Source: Altererythrobacter sp. H2
GTDB taxonomy: Bacteria; Pseudomonadota; Alphaproteobacteria; Sphingomonadales; Sphingomonadaceae
Length of the DNA: 64,000 nucleotides
Assembly: GCF_035319885.1 (NCBI RefSeq)
Contig: NZ_CP141285.1
Coordinates: forward strand, 2,480,001 to 2,544,000
Reading direction: 5' to 3'
Shown here: positions 27,370 through 36,894 of the stretch, one piece after another
Position numbering within the stretch: position 1 is the first letter of the stretch
Layout of the letters: every line of letters begins with the position of its first letter
Position numbers and translations under genes: made by a program
Notes under the pieces: model-generated
The model's database searches: none
Told to the model about the DNA's origin: nothing
Seen by the model: the letters and a program-made list of their open reading frames with translations, nothing else

Positions 27370-28047
27370 CTAGCGGTGGACAGCCATCCCTTCGAGCGTG
27401 CCGAGCCGGATGTCGGCAGGGAGCCGGGCGAGTTGCGCAAGGAACAGTTCGGCGGCCGCCAGCGCATCGGTCAGGGCATCATGGGCGTCGTAGGGGGGCA
27501 GCCCGTGCCGCACACGCGCGGCTCCAAGCCGGTAAGGCCCGCTTCCCACCAGATTGGGGGAAAGGTACCGCTCAATTGCCAGGGTGCAGATGCTGCGGAT
27601 GGGCAGCGCAAACCCGAACAGTTTGCGTACCGCACCTTGCAGCGCCTCGCGCTCGATCGAGGCTCCGTGCGCCACGATCACGCGCCCGGCGAGGTCGGCC
27701 AGCAGCGCCTCGATGGCCTCGGCCAGCGGCGCCCCGGCGCGGGCGCGCTGCTCACCAATGCCATGGATCGTCACCGCCGTGTCGTCGAGCCGCTTGTCCG
27801 AACGGATATCGAATGACCGCGCACCCGTAAGATCGATCCCCGCCGCCGTGAACGGCACCCAGCCCACCTGCAGCAGGTGCGCGCCTTTACCCAGCCCGTC
27901 GAGTTCGAAATCGAGCGCGACGAACTGCGCATCGCGCGCGGGGGCAGCGCGGTCGGGCCAGTCGGCCGCCGCATAGGCCTGCAAGGCTGAAACCGGTGAC
28001 TGCGCCAGTTTGCCCAGCCCCTGGCGGAAACGCCAGTCGGCAAACAC
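27370..28047 (-). CDS. DnaQ-like 3'-5' exonuclease
   Basis: A 225-residue DEDDh-type protein. The first acidic motif is FVALDFELDGLGKG (Asp and Glu), the middle motif VIVAHGASIEREAL has a Glu where Asp is common, and the last motif YDAHDALTDALAAAELFL carries the His and Asp of Exo III. The GTG start at 28047 abuts the stop of the DUF294 gene upstream, so the two are co-translated. This pair, with a cNMP/CBS/DUF294 protein followed by a DnaQ-like exonuclease, recurs beside acetate permease genes in proteobacteria. The nucleic-acid substrate is unknown. Confidence 0.85.
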   Translation of the reverse strand: MFADWRFRQGLGKLAQSPVSALQAYAAADWPDRAAPARDAQFVALDFELDGLGKGAHLLQVGWVPFTAAGIDLTGARSFDIRSDKRLDDTAVTIHGIGEQRARAGAPLAEAIEALLADLAGRVIVAHGASIEREALQGAVRKLFGFALPIRSICTLAIERYLSPNLVGSGPYRLGAARVRHGLPPYDAHDALTDALAAAELFLAQLARLPADIRLGTLEGMAVHR

Positions 28048-29910
28048 TCAGGCGATCCCGCCCGCAAGGTTGCGCCGCAACGAATCCAGCCCGCGCCGGA
28101 CGACCGAGAAACAGTCCTTCAGATGTTCGCGCTCAAGCGGCGAGAGGCTGTCAGGAGCTATGGCATTGTCAGCCCGCTGCCCCGCGCCGGCCTGCGCCGC
28201 CTGGTGGGCGATCCGCAGTTCGTTGACGAAGGCCAGAGCATCGACCAGGCTTTCGCTGTCCTCGCCCGCCATGTAGCCGTGTTCGGCCAGCGCGCGCAGC
28301 CTCGCGACGGTTCCCACGGCGTCAATGCCGTGGGCCAGCGCCAGCGTCCGGGCAATGTCGACCACCGGCACCACCGCCTGCCCCTTGGCATCGAACACTT
28401 TCTCCCCGCTCTCGCTGCGGTCGAGCACCAGATTGCGGAAGATGCCGAGCGGCACCTTGCTGCGCTGCGCGTCACGCGCAAGATAACTGATGAAGATCCG
28501 GTTGGCGGCGGCAGCGGCGACGGTTTCCTGGTGGAGCCGGTGCACCAGGTGGCTCTCGCCATGGATGCAGCGCATGTCGAAGAAGATCGTTGCGCGCAGG
28601 ATCGCGTCCTCATCCGGATTATCGATCCAGCGGGCATAGCGCGTCTGCCACTGCCCCAGCGTGAGGCGCTGGTCGGCGTTTTTGGCCATGATCCCGCCCT
28701 TGCAATAGACGAACCCGCAGGCATCGAGAATGTCGGAGATACGGGTGCCGAGCGCCTCGAAATAAGCCTCCTGCCCCGGCTCCATTGTATCGTTGATCAC
28801 CAGGCCATTGTCCTGGTCGGAGCCGATCAGCTGCTCCTCCCGCGCCAGCGAGCCGAACACGACCAGAGCGTAGGGCACCGGCGGTGGCCCCAGTTCGCGC
28901 TCGGCCAGTTGTGCCGCCCGGCGGTGAGCCGCCTCGCCAAGCGCGGAGGTAAGCCGGGCCATCTGCCCCGGCTGCATCCCGCTGCGGGCCATGGCGACGA
29001 AGTTCTCCGGGATGCGGCGTGCCGCAGCCGCAAGGGCTTCGGCATCCTGGGCCCGGGCAATCGACAGGCCATGATCAATCGCGTTGTTGCCCAGGTGCGC
29101 GAGAATGTCGGTCGCGCTCAGCATGCCGGCCGGCCTGCCCGCATCGTCAACCAGCGGCACATGGCGAAACCCGCCCGAGGCCATCAGCGCCACCGCTTCG
29201 GCCAGGCTGGCACTGGCGGGCAAGGTGCGCGGGTTTGCGCTCATCACGTCCCTGATGGGGCGGGATGAGGGCACGTCGGCAGCCACGACCCGGTTGCGCA
29301 GGTCCTTGTCGGTGAATATCCCCAGCAGGCGGTCACCTTCGCACACGGTCAACGTGCTGACCTTATGCTGGCGCATCAGCCGCGCCGCATCACCGATGAT
29401 GGTTTCGGGCGGGCAGGAGACCGGCGCACCGATATGCGCAACATCGCCCACCGTGGCGCCGTCAAACCCGCTCGCCCGCTCGCCCGCCCGCTGCTCCAGC
29501 GCGTGGCGAAGGCGGCGCTGTTCATCATTGCTGAAGAAAGCGCGGAAAGGCTCGGACGCATCACGCAGCCGGTGAAACTCGGCCGCCGGAACGAGGTAAA
29601 GCAGCGTGTCTTCCAGTGCCACCGTCTCGTTGCGGACCTCGCCCCCGCGCAGCAGCGAGGGGTAGGCAAACGAGCCGCCCCGGGTGATGCGGGCGGTCAG
29701 CTCCTTGCCCGCAAGCCGCAGCTCGACCGCGCCTGAGCGCACCACGAACAGCCAATCGTTGTGCTGCCCCGCCTCCAGCACCCGGTCGCCCGCCCGGGCA
29801 TAGCGCACCGTGACCTTGCGCGAGAGCGCCGCAACCTCTTCCTCGCCAAGACTGCCGAACGGCGGTGTTTCCCGCAGGAAGGCGGCAACCTGGGCGATTT
29901 CGCTGCTCAT
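28048..29910 (-). CDS. cNMP-binding, CBS-pair and DUF294 nucleotidyltransferase-like protein
   Basis: A 620-residue soluble regulator-like protein. Residues 1-130 form a cyclic-nucleotide-binding barrel (ARAGDRVLEAGQHNDWLFVV), 165-290 a pair of CBS domains (IGDAARLMRQHKVSTLTVCE and LPASASLAEAVALMASGGFR), 310-450 the DUF294 nucleotidyltransferase fold with VVFGSLAREEQLIGSDQDN, and the remainder the DUF294 C-terminal helical region. The GS and D.D residues of the transferase site are present, so it could modify a protein like GlnD, but no target is known. It is the first gene of the pair with the DnaQ-like exonuclease; adjacent carbon genes suggest a metabolic signalling role. Confidence 0.9.
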   Translation of the reverse strand: MSSEIAQVAAFLRETPPFGSLGEEEVAALSRKVTVRYARAGDRVLEAGQHNDWLFVVRSGAVELRLAGKELTARITRGGSFAYPSLLRGGEVRNETVALEDTLLYLVPAAEFHRLRDASEPFRAFFSNDEQRRLRHALEQRAGERASGFDGATVGDVAHIGAPVSCPPETIIGDAARLMRQHKVSTLTVCEGDRLLGIFTDKDLRNRVVAADVPSSRPIRDVMSANPRTLPASASLAEAVALMASGGFRHVPLVDDAGRPAGMLSATDILAHLGNNAIDHGLSIARAQDAEALAAAARRIPENFVAMARSGMQPGQMARLTSALGEAAHRRAAQLAERELGPPPVPYALVVFGSLAREEQLIGSDQDNGLVINDTMEPGQEAYFEALGTRISDILDACGFVYCKGGIMAKNADQRLTLGQWQTRYARWIDNPDEDAILRATIFFDMRCIHGESHLVHRLHQETVAAAAANRIFISYLARDAQRSKVPLGIFRNLVLDRSESGEKVFDAKGQAVVPVVDIARTLALAHGIDAVGTVARLRALAEHGYMAGEDSESLVDALAFVNELRIAHQAAQAGAGQRADNAIAPDSLSPLEREHLKDCFSVVRRGLDSLRRNLAGGIA

Positions 29911-30027
29911 CCCGTGACATTAGCGCATTTGCCAGCGCCGCGCGCCTGCGACCTAAGTCTAACGCTTGCAGGGCAAGCAGTTCAGCGGCACATCCCTGCC
30001 AAAGACAAATAACGGGAGTGAACACCA

Positions 30028-31146
30028 ATGCCCTTTCGCATGACGGACATGGTCGGCTGCGAGTTTCCGCTGTTCGCCTTCTCGCACTGCCGTGACGTGG
30101 TCGCTGCGGTCAGCCGCGCCGGCGGCTTCGGCGTACTCGGCGCCGTCAGCTTCACACCCGACCAGCTGGAGCAGGAACTGGCCTGGATCGACGATCATGT
30201 CGACGGCAAGCCCTATGGGGTCGACGTGCTGATACCGGAGGTCCAGGCCGTCGAGAAGCAGGTCACGGCGGACGAGATCGTGGCCATGATCCCGGCGCAA
30301 TACCGCGACTTCACCCGCCAGATCCTGCGCGAGGCAGGGATCGGCGAGGACGCTGCCAGCCCGCTTGGAGGGAGCCAGCGGCCCAACACCTCACTCGGGC
30401 CGGAATTGCTCGAAGTCAGCTTCCGCCATCCGGTGCGCCTGATTGCCAACGCGCTCGGCACTGCCCCGCCGGAGATGATCGCGGCAGGCAAGAAGCACGG
30501 CATCCCGGTCGCCGCGCTGGTCGGCGCCAAGGAACACGCGATGAAGCAGATCGACGCCGGGGTCGACATTATCGTCGCCCAGGGCGGCGAAGGCGGCGGG
30601 CACTGCGGCGAAGTGTCCACCGTGGTGCTGATACCCGAAGTGATCGAAGCGATCCGCGATGCCGGCAAGGACATTCCCGTGCTGGCTGCGGGCGGCATCA
30701 TGAACGGGCGGCAGATGGCCGGGATGATGGCAATGGGCGCCGCCGGGGCCTGGTGCGGCTCGGTCTGGCTCGCCACCGCCGAAGCCGAAACCCACGACGT
30801 GTTCCGCCAGAAGATGATCGAAGCCACCAGCCGCGACACCATCCGCTCCAAGCACCGCACGGGCAAGTTCAGCCGCCAGTTGCGCAGTGACTGGCACGGG
30901 AAGTGGGAACAGTCCGGTATCCCCGCCCTGCCCATGCCGCTGATGATGCTGCTGAGCGAACCGGTGCTGCGCGCGATCGACAAGGCGGCAGTAAACGGCA
31001 ACGCGCAAGCTCAGGGCCTGGCGACCTACTTCGTCGGGCAAGGCGTCGGCCTGGTGCGCGAAGTGCGGGGCGCAGGGGCTGTGGTGCAGGACTTCAAGCA
31101 GGGGTTCGCCGAAGGGTTCGAGGCGCTGTCGGAAGCTATCGGCTAA
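30028..31146 (+). CDS. nitronate monooxygenase family protein
   Basis: A 372-residue flavoprotein of the 2-nitropropane dioxygenase/NMO family. FMN-site motifs are visible: the N-terminal GCEFPLFAFSHCRDVVAAVS, the glycine-rich IIVAQGGEGGGHCGEVST, and PVLAAGGIMNGRQMAGMMAM followed by GAAGAWCGSVWL. These enzymes oxidise toxic alkyl nitronates; some relatives are enoyl reductase-like. An ATG at 30028 with GGGAG 9 bases upstream gives the start. The cyclopropane synthase-like gene follows by 67 bases and may be co-transcribed. The exact substrate is not set by the sequence. Confidence 0.88.
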   Translation: MPFRMTDMVGCEFPLFAFSHCRDVVAAVSRAGGFGVLGAVSFTPDQLEQELAWIDDHVDGKPYGVDVLIPEVQAVEKQVTADEIVAMIPAQYRDFTRQILREAGIGEDAASPLGGSQRPNTSLGPELLEVSFRHPVRLIANALGTAPPEMIAAGKKHGIPVAALVGAKEHAMKQIDAGVDIIVAQGGEGGGHCGEVSTVVLIPEVIEAIRDAGKDIPVLAAGGIMNGRQMAGMMAMGAAGAWCGSVWLATAEAETHDVFRQKMIEATSRDTIRSKHRTGKFSRQLRSDWHGKWEQSGIPALPMPLMMLLSEPVLRAIDKAAVNGNAQAQGLATYFVGQGVGLVREVRGAGAVVQDFKQGFAEGFEALSEAIG

Positions 31147-31213
31147 CGTCCACGCAATTGACAGCCACGCCCTGGCCGCCCAGTCTGTCCCGTGGTCGGG
31201 GGATGGAGGCCAA

Positions 31214-32548
31214 ATGTACCTGCTCGACAAATTTCTGACCAAAGCCATCGGGACCGGGCGATTTGTCGTCACCGATCATGACGGCAAGGAATACAGCTAC
31301 GGCCCGGGCTCGGGCGAATACCCGCCGCATGTCGGCGGGCGGCCGGGCCCGATCCGCATCCGCCTGACCCACCCCAAGGCCGCCAACCATATTGTCCGCT
31401 ACCCGCAGCTGGGCGCAGGCGAGGCTTTCATGTGGGGCTGGCTCGAGGTGGAACCTCCGCACGATATCCGCGACATGATCCTGTTCGTGACCATGAACGC
31501 CAAACGCCTCGGTAACGGGTCGCTCAAACCCAAGGGTCCGCTGCGCAAGGCCTTGCAGAAAACGGTCGCCAGGCTTGACGGCATCAACCAGCGCGCCTCG
31601 GCCCGCAAGAACGCCGAGCATACCTACAATCTCACCCGCGAGTTGTACGAACGGTTCCTCGACGAGGACCGCCAGTACACCATGGCCTATTACCGCGAGG
31701 ATCCGCACTCCACCTCGCTGGAACAGGCGCAGATGGACAAGAAGGCACACCTTGCCGCCAAGCTGTTCCTCAAGCGGCCCGAGGACAACGGCGGCAAGCC
31801 GATGAAGGTGCTGGACATCGGCTGCGGCTGGGGCGGGTTCGCGCTCTATCTCAACCAGATGTACGGGTGCGAAGTGCTGGGCGTGGCCTTGGCGCCTGAC
31901 CAGATCGCCTTCTGCCAGGAACGGGCACGGGCGCTCGGCGTCGATGGCCAGGTAAAGTTCGCCCTGTGCGATTACCGCGATGTTCAGGGGGAATTCGACC
32001 GCATCTCCAGCGTCGGCCTGCTCGAACACGTCGGCACGATCCACTACCCGCAGTTCTACGAACACACCAACCGGCTGCTCACAAGCGACGGGGTGATGAT
32101 CAGCCACTGCTGTGGCCGTTCCGGCCCGCCCGGCTTCACTGACGCCTGGACCCGCAAGTACATCTTCCCCGGCGGCTACATCCCCGCACTGAGCGAACTG
32201 GTCACCCAGAGCGAGCGCCACGGCTGGCAGGTGATGGATGTGGAAGCGATGCGGTTCCACTACAGCCATACGCTGGAGGAATGGTACAACCGCACCGTGA
32301 TGCATCGCGAGGAAATCACCCGCATGTATGACGCGCAGTTCTACCGGATGTGGCTGTTCTACCTCGCCGGGGCCGAGCAGAGCTTCCGCAACGGCACCAT
32401 GGTCAACTGGCAGGTCCAGTATGTGAAGGACCGTGCCGCCCTCCCCATGACCCGTGAGTACATTCACGAGGAGAGCGCGCGACTGCGCGCGATGGGCGAA
32501 GTTCCGGCGTGGCGGTTCGATCCGCGAATGAAGGACGCTGCCGAGTAG
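31214..32548 (+). CDS. cyclopropane-fatty-acid synthase-like methyltransferase
   Basis: A 444-residue SAM-dependent methyltransferase of the CFAS family. After an N-terminal region of about 185 residues comes motif I, VLDIGCGWGGFALYL, then VLGVALAPDQIAFC, DYRDVQGEFDRISSVGLLEH (the acidic and bicarbonate-site area), and late YFI-type aromatic positions in KYIFPGGYIPALSEL and QFYRMWLFYLAGAE. It would methylate unsaturated acyl chains of membrane lipids to cyclopropane or related forms. Its stop is immediately followed by the stop of the convergent TPR-like gene, with no space between. Confidence 0.9.
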   Translation: MYLLDKFLTKAIGTGRFVVTDHDGKEYSYGPGSGEYPPHVGGRPGPIRIRLTHPKAANHIVRYPQLGAGEAFMWGWLEVEPPHDIRDMILFVTMNAKRLGNGSLKPKGPLRKALQKTVARLDGINQRASARKNAEHTYNLTRELYERFLDEDRQYTMAYYREDPHSTSLEQAQMDKKAHLAAKLFLKRPEDNGGKPMKVLDIGCGWGGFALYLNQMYGCEVLGVALAPDQIAFCQERARALGVDGQVKFALCDYRDVQGEFDRISSVGLLEHVGTIHYPQFYEHTNRLLTSDGVMISHCCGRSGPPGFTDAWTRKYIFPGGYIPALSELVTQSERHGWQVMDVEAMRFHYSHTLEEWYNRTVMHREEITRMYDAQFYRMWLFYLAGAEQSFRNGTMVNWQVQYVKDRAALPMTREYIHEESARLRAMGEVPAWRFDPRMKDAAE

Positions 32549-33484
32549 CTATTCGCTCCGTCGGCGGCTGCGCTCCTCCTCCAGCGCAAGCGCGGCCATC
32601 GTGCCCTGCACGCGCCGGGCTGCTGCATTGGCATCGCGGTCTCCGGCCATGGCCTCGAACCGCGCCAGAGCGGTTTCCCAGTCGCCCCGCATTTCGGCAC
32701 AAAGCGCGGCGTTGTACGCCAGGGAACGCTGCGACGCTGCCTCGGCAGCCAGGTCGTCAAACAGGCGGCAGGCTTCCCCGGCGTCCGTCTTGGTCGCCTT
32801 GAGCGCCGCCTTGAAGCGATTGCCCTGGTCCTTGCTCAAGCCCTTGCGGCTTTCCAGCACCCGCACTGCCTGGTTTTGCCAGAGTGGCGTGAAGTCATCC
32901 GCAAAGTCGGCTGCCACATCCCCGATCATCCGGCTGATCACATCTTCGCTGGCGGGCGGTGCGGCATCGGCCGGGCACCAGGTCACTTCGTCACGGCGGG
33001 GCAAGGCCCGGCTGTAGATGATCCGCCCGTCCAGTTCGCGTGCGGCGCGCAGATCGCTGGTCAGGGCAATCACGCGCTGACGGCAGGTGACCTCGCGCTC
33101 TTCCTTGACCTTGTCCTCGCAATCGGTGCGGGGCTTCTCCGCATCCTTGCAGTAGCGCCGCTTCTGCTGCGTGCGGCGCTCTTCGACGGAGGCACTTGCA
33201 CCGCCTTCGAACACCACTTCGACCCGGTCAGCGGCGCCGGGCGATTGCAGGGAGTAGATGGCGAAATAGTCAGCGCCGGCGCGGTCGGTCGCACGCGCCA
33301 GCTGCCGCTCGAATGCGGCGGCCAGTGCCCGGCCGTCACTGCCCGAAAACTGATCGACTGCCACCCCGTGCATCATGGCAACCTCGGCTGCCGAAGCGGG
33401 CTCACCGGAGATGATGGGCAAGACTTCCGCCTGCGCCCCTGCACTGAAACCAAGTGCCACCAGCATCGCCGCCTTGCGCAACAT
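32549..33484 (-). CDS. exported hypothetical protein
   Basis: A 311-residue protein with a signal peptide (MLRKAAMLVALGFSAGAQA, start at 33484). The middle has paired cysteines (YCKDAEK, TDCEDKVK, VTCRQR) and the C-terminal 90 residues look like one or two helical tetratricopeptide-type repeats (AEAASQRSLAYNAALCAEMR and WETALARFEAMAG). I recognise no catalytic domain. It may be a periplasmic scaffold protein. It is monocistronic, upstream of nothing on its strand but phoA 84 bases away, and ends at the CFAS stop. Confidence 0.72.
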   Translation of the reverse strand: MLRKAAMLVALGFSAGAQAEVLPIISGEPASAAEVAMMHGVAVDQFSGSDGRALAAAFERQLARATDRAGADYFAIYSLQSPGAADRVEVVFEGGASASVEERRTQQKRRYCKDAEKPRTDCEDKVKEEREVTCRQRVIALTSDLRAARELDGRIIYSRALPRRDEVTWCPADAAPPASEDVISRMIGDVAADFADDFTPLWQNQAVRVLESRKGLSKDQGNRFKAALKATKTDAGEACRLFDDLAAEAASQRSLAYNAALCAEMRGDWETALARFEAMAGDRDANAAARRVQGTMAALALEEERSRRRSE

Positions 33485-33568
33485 ACACTCCCCTCCACTA
33501 AACATGCCGGGCCAGTCAATCGCAGTCGGGCGCATCTGGCAAGGGGTTTAGGGCATCTTGCTACAGGG

Positions 33569-35068
33569 TCATTCGTCCGGCCTTGGGGCCAGCAGCGCAT
33601 CTTCCATGATGTAGTAGATCAGCGGCTGGTCAATCGTCCCCCGGAACAGGTGTGCGCCGGGGCCGGACGCGCGCACCACAACGTCTTCGCCGGCGTGGGT
33701 TTCCGTCGAGAGCGGCACGGCCGCGTGCTGGCGGTAATTGAGTGCCAGCGTGTCATCCTCTGCCGGATCATGCCGGTCATGGCCCTCCGGCGCGCCCGGG
33801 CCATTGGCATAGATCAGCGTGGTATAGGCCTTGCCGTCGCGCGCCTTGTGCGGCTGCTCGCCGTCATGGCTGACCACGCCCAGGATCGGGGTACCGCGCG
33901 CGGTATAGCCGCCCATGGTAATCGTATGACTGTGATCGGCCGTGGTGAGGACAAGGGTCTCGTCCAGATCGACCAGGCGAAGCGCGGTCGCCACCGCATC
34001 ATCCATGGCCACGGTATCGGTCAGCGCACGGCGCGCGTTGCCGCCATGGTGGGCGTGATCGATCCGCCCGCCTTCGACGAGCAGGACATAGCCCTGATCC
34101 GAGCGGGACAGTGCGGCGATCGCCGTCGCCACCATCTCAGCCAGCGACGGTTCACCGCCCTCGCCTGCCGTGCGGTCTTCCTCGAACTGGAGGTGGCTCG
34201 GCTCGAACAGGCCGAACAATTTTGTATGCCGCGCCGGATCGAAAGCGGCAAACTGGCCGCTGTTCCAGGCATAGTGACCATCCGGATTGGCAGCGCGCCA
34301 TTCGGCCACCAGATCGCGCCCGTCGCGCCGCTTGCCAGCCTTGTCCGGATACTCGGGGTCGGCCTGGCCTTCCGGGGCAAAAGCTGCCCGGCCGCCGCCG
34401 AGGATGACGTCAAGCTGCCGCCCGACCGGCCCCTCGACCAGCTGTCGTGCCAGGTCGATGCAGCCCTGCTCCAGCGCGAGCGGCGGCATGTCCGCATCGC
34501 TTTCCCAGTTGCGCTGGACGGTCTGGCCGAAAGTCGCCGCGGGCGTCGCATGGGTCACGGTGGTGGTGGTCACGATACCGGTCGCCAGCCCGCGCTGCTG
34601 CGCCAGTCCGAACAGCGAAGGCAGCTCGTACCCCCTGCCCGAAGCGCAATCGCCGTTCTGCGCTTCGGGCCCGATCCCGATAACGCCGCTGCGGGTTCGC
34701 ACACCCGACATGATCGCAGTGGCCGTCGCGGCGGAATCCGACACCTGCGCATCGAAGGAATAGGTTTTTACCAGCGCCGCATGGTCAAGCCCGTCCATCG
34801 TGGTCTCGTGGGATTCCCCGTCTCGCCCCAACCGCTGCCCGGCATGGATACGGGCGGCGGTAATGGTCGAGACACCCATCCCGTCGCCGATGAAGATGAT
34901 CACGTTGCGTGCCCTGGTCCGCGGCTCCGGTGCGGCCTTGAGCCGTTCCAGCGCGGCGCGGCCCTGCTCGACAAAAGCTGGAGCAGTTGCGGGGACATCC
35001 TGCGCAGCCAGGCTGGCGCCAGAAACGGCAGTCATCGTCGCGGCAAGACCGCAGGCAAGGTATTTCAT
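33569..35068 (-). CDS. alkaline phosphatase (PhoA family)
   Basis: A 499-residue periplasmic phosphatase. A signal peptide (cleavage near ASLAAQ) is followed by the first metal site NVIIFIGDGMGVSTI, the nucleophile region VSDSAATATAIMSGV with the phosphorylated serine, VEGGRIDHAHHGGN with Asp/His zinc ligands, and LTTADHSHT with the late zinc His. It releases phosphate from phosphomonoesters. A PhoB-like box lies 59 bases before the start, suggesting control by phosphate starvation. Length and motifs are normal for the PhoA/PhoB branch. Confidence 0.93.
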   Translation of the reverse strand: MKYLACGLAATMTAVSGASLAAQDVPATAPAFVEQGRAALERLKAAPEPRTRARNVIIFIGDGMGVSTITAARIHAGQRLGRDGESHETTMDGLDHAALVKTYSFDAQVSDSAATATAIMSGVRTRSGVIGIGPEAQNGDCASGRGYELPSLFGLAQQRGLATGIVTTTTVTHATPAATFGQTVQRNWESDADMPPLALEQGCIDLARQLVEGPVGRQLDVILGGGRAAFAPEGQADPEYPDKAGKRRDGRDLVAEWRAANPDGHYAWNSGQFAAFDPARHTKLFGLFEPSHLQFEEDRTAGEGGEPSLAEMVATAIAALSRSDQGYVLLVEGGRIDHAHHGGNARRALTDTVAMDDAVATALRLVDLDETLVLTTADHSHTITMGGYTARGTPILGVVSHDGEQPHKARDGKAYTTLIYANGPGAPEGHDRHDPAEDDTLALNYRQHAAVPLSTETHAGEDVVVRASGPGAHLFRGTIDQPLIYYIMEDALLAPRPDE

Positions 35069-35126
35069 GCGAATCGTCTCCTTGTGCCGTCCTTACCGGC
35101 CCGTCCCCGGCCCATGCCAGACCAGG

Positions 35127-35144
35127 CTGACCGGATCATGACAG
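35127..35144 (-). promoter_or_regulatory. candidate Pho box
   Basis: On the minus strand CTGTCAT, a 4-base spacer GATC and CGGTCAG form two direct 7-base half-sites. The first equals the PhoB consensus CTGTCAT; the second matches at five positions. The site lies 59-76 bases before the phosphatase start. Binding by PhoB is inferred. Confidence 0.55.
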
Positions 35145-35246
35145 CAATGGCAGGGCTTCCCCTTGCTCCTGCGGCGCTTTGCCGTCATCCCGTTCCGATA
35201 CGCATAACGGCATCGTCAACATCCATTCCGGGACGCCCCGCGCACC

Positions 35247-36800
35247 ATGTTCGAAGTGATCTGCATTACCTTTGCCTATGCGTTCGGCATGGTCGTGAAG
35301 CGGGTTGGCCTGCCGCCGCTGGTCGGCTTTCTGGCGGCCGGCTTTGCCATCAATGCTCTCAGCCCCTCGCTCAACCTGCCCACGGAAACCGGCGACATTA
35401 TCGGCCATATTGCCCATCTCGGGGTCTTGCTGCTGCTGTTTACTGTCGGCCTCAAGCTCAGGCTGGGCCAACTGGTGCAACCGCAGGTGCTGGGCGGATC
35501 GCTTATCCACTTCGTCCTGACAACGGCTGCGTTCACGCTCGGGCTGGTCCTGTTCATGGACCTCGACCTGCAGACCGCCCTGCTCGTCGCGATGGCCCTG
35601 TCGTTTTCCTCCACCGTTCTGTCGGCGAAAACGCTGGAGTCACGGCGCGATCTGGGCACGTTCTATGGCCGCACGGCCATCGGCATCCTGATCGTGCAGG
35701 ATCTGATCGCCCTCGCTGTGCTGGCTGTCTGGGGTGATCAGTCACCAACCCCATGGGCCTTGCTCGTGTTCGCCCTGCCGCTGCTGCGCCCGCTCCTGCA
35801 CCGCCTGCTCGACCTGTCAGGCCATGACGAACTGATGGTGCTGCTGGGCATGTTCCTCGCCCTGGTGCTGGGCGGCATGGGGTTTGAAGCGGTCGGCCTC
35901 AGCTCCGAAATCGGGGCGCTCGCCATGGGCTTGCTGCTCTCGACGCATGACCGGGCCAAGGAGCTTTCGAAATCCCTCTGGGGCCTGAAGGAAGTGTTCC
36001 TGGTCGGGTTCTTCCTGCAGATCGGCATGTCCGGCCTGCCGGACTGGAGCGACCTGACCTTCGCCCTGATCGTGGCGCTGATCCTGCCGCTCAAGGGCGC
36101 ACTGTTCTTCCTGCTGCTGACACGTTTCCGTATGCGCGCGCGCACCGCCTTTCTGGCCGCCGCCAGCCTGACCGCCTACAGCGAATTCGGATTGATCGTG
36201 GCCGCCGGAGTGCTGGAAGAATGGCTGGTGCCGCTGGCCCTCGCCGTCAGCCTCTCATTCGTCTTTGCGGCCGTCCTCAACAACTTCGGGCCGGATATCT
36301 ACCGCTCCCTTGCGGACGCCCTGCAACCGTTCGAGACCCGGACCACCCACCGCGACGAGGCCCCCACAGATCTTGGCGATGCACGGATCCTGATCCTCGG
36401 CATGGGCCGGACGGGCACGGCCGCCTACGACGCGCTGGCACCCCTTGGCGAGCCCCTGATCGGCATCGACTCCGATACCTACAAGGTGCAGTCCCACACC
36501 GATGCCAATCGCAATGCCGCCTATGCCGATGCCGAAGACGAAGAGTTCTGGCGCGAGCTCGATATCGGCAAGCTGAGAGCGGTGGTCATTGCGGTCAACG
36601 ACGCGACGGCGAAAGAGCAGGCCGTGGTTTCACTGCGGAAGAAAGGCTTCGAAGGCCCGATCATCGCCCACGCCATGTGGGAGGACGAGATCGCCATGCT
36701 GGAACAGGCGGGAGCAACCCATGTCTGGCAGACCATGAACCAGGCCGGATGGGGTCTGGCGCGGGATACGGCCCGTTCGCTTGGCCTTGAATCGTCCTGA
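35247..36800 (+). CDS. CPA2 cation:proton antiporter with RCK domain (Kef/YbaL-like)
   Basis: A 517-residue membrane protein. Residues 1 to about 370 contain about 12 helices of the CPA2 fold (FAYAFGMVVKRVGLPPLVGF, GVLLLLFTVGLKLRLGQL, TAIGILIVQDLIALAVLAV with the acidic transport residue). Residues 385-515 are a TrkA-N/RCK domain with the NAD-binding glycine pattern ILILGMGRTGTAAYDAL and acidic strand end LIGIDSD. It probably exchanges K+ or Na+ for protons under nucleotide or thiol control, as Kef proteins do; no KefF/KefG partner is adjacent. Confidence 0.9.
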   Translation: MFEVICITFAYAFGMVVKRVGLPPLVGFLAAGFAINALSPSLNLPTETGDIIGHIAHLGVLLLLFTVGLKLRLGQLVQPQVLGGSLIHFVLTTAAFTLGLVLFMDLDLQTALLVAMALSFSSTVLSAKTLESRRDLGTFYGRTAIGILIVQDLIALAVLAVWGDQSPTPWALLVFALPLLRPLLHRLLDLSGHDELMVLLGMFLALVLGGMGFEAVGLSSEIGALAMGLLLSTHDRAKELSKSLWGLKEVFLVGFFLQIGMSGLPDWSDLTFALIVALILPLKGALFFLLLTRFRMRARTAFLAAASLTAYSEFGLIVAAGVLEEWLVPLALAVSLSFVFAAVLNNFGPDIYRSLADALQPFETRTTHRDEAPTDLGDARILILGMGRTGTAAYDALAPLGEPLIGIDSDTYKVQSHTDANRNAAYADAEDEEFWRELDIGKLRAVVIAVNDATAKEQAVVSLRKKGFEGPIIAHAMWEDEIAMLEQAGATHVWQTMNQAGWGLARDTARSLGLESS

Positions 36801-36894
36801 CAGCCCGGCGCGCCTCTGTTTCAAACCCTATTCCGTTGCACCTTGCGCCCCGCACTGATAACCGCGCGCCGCCCTTCCAGCGGAGACTATACCC

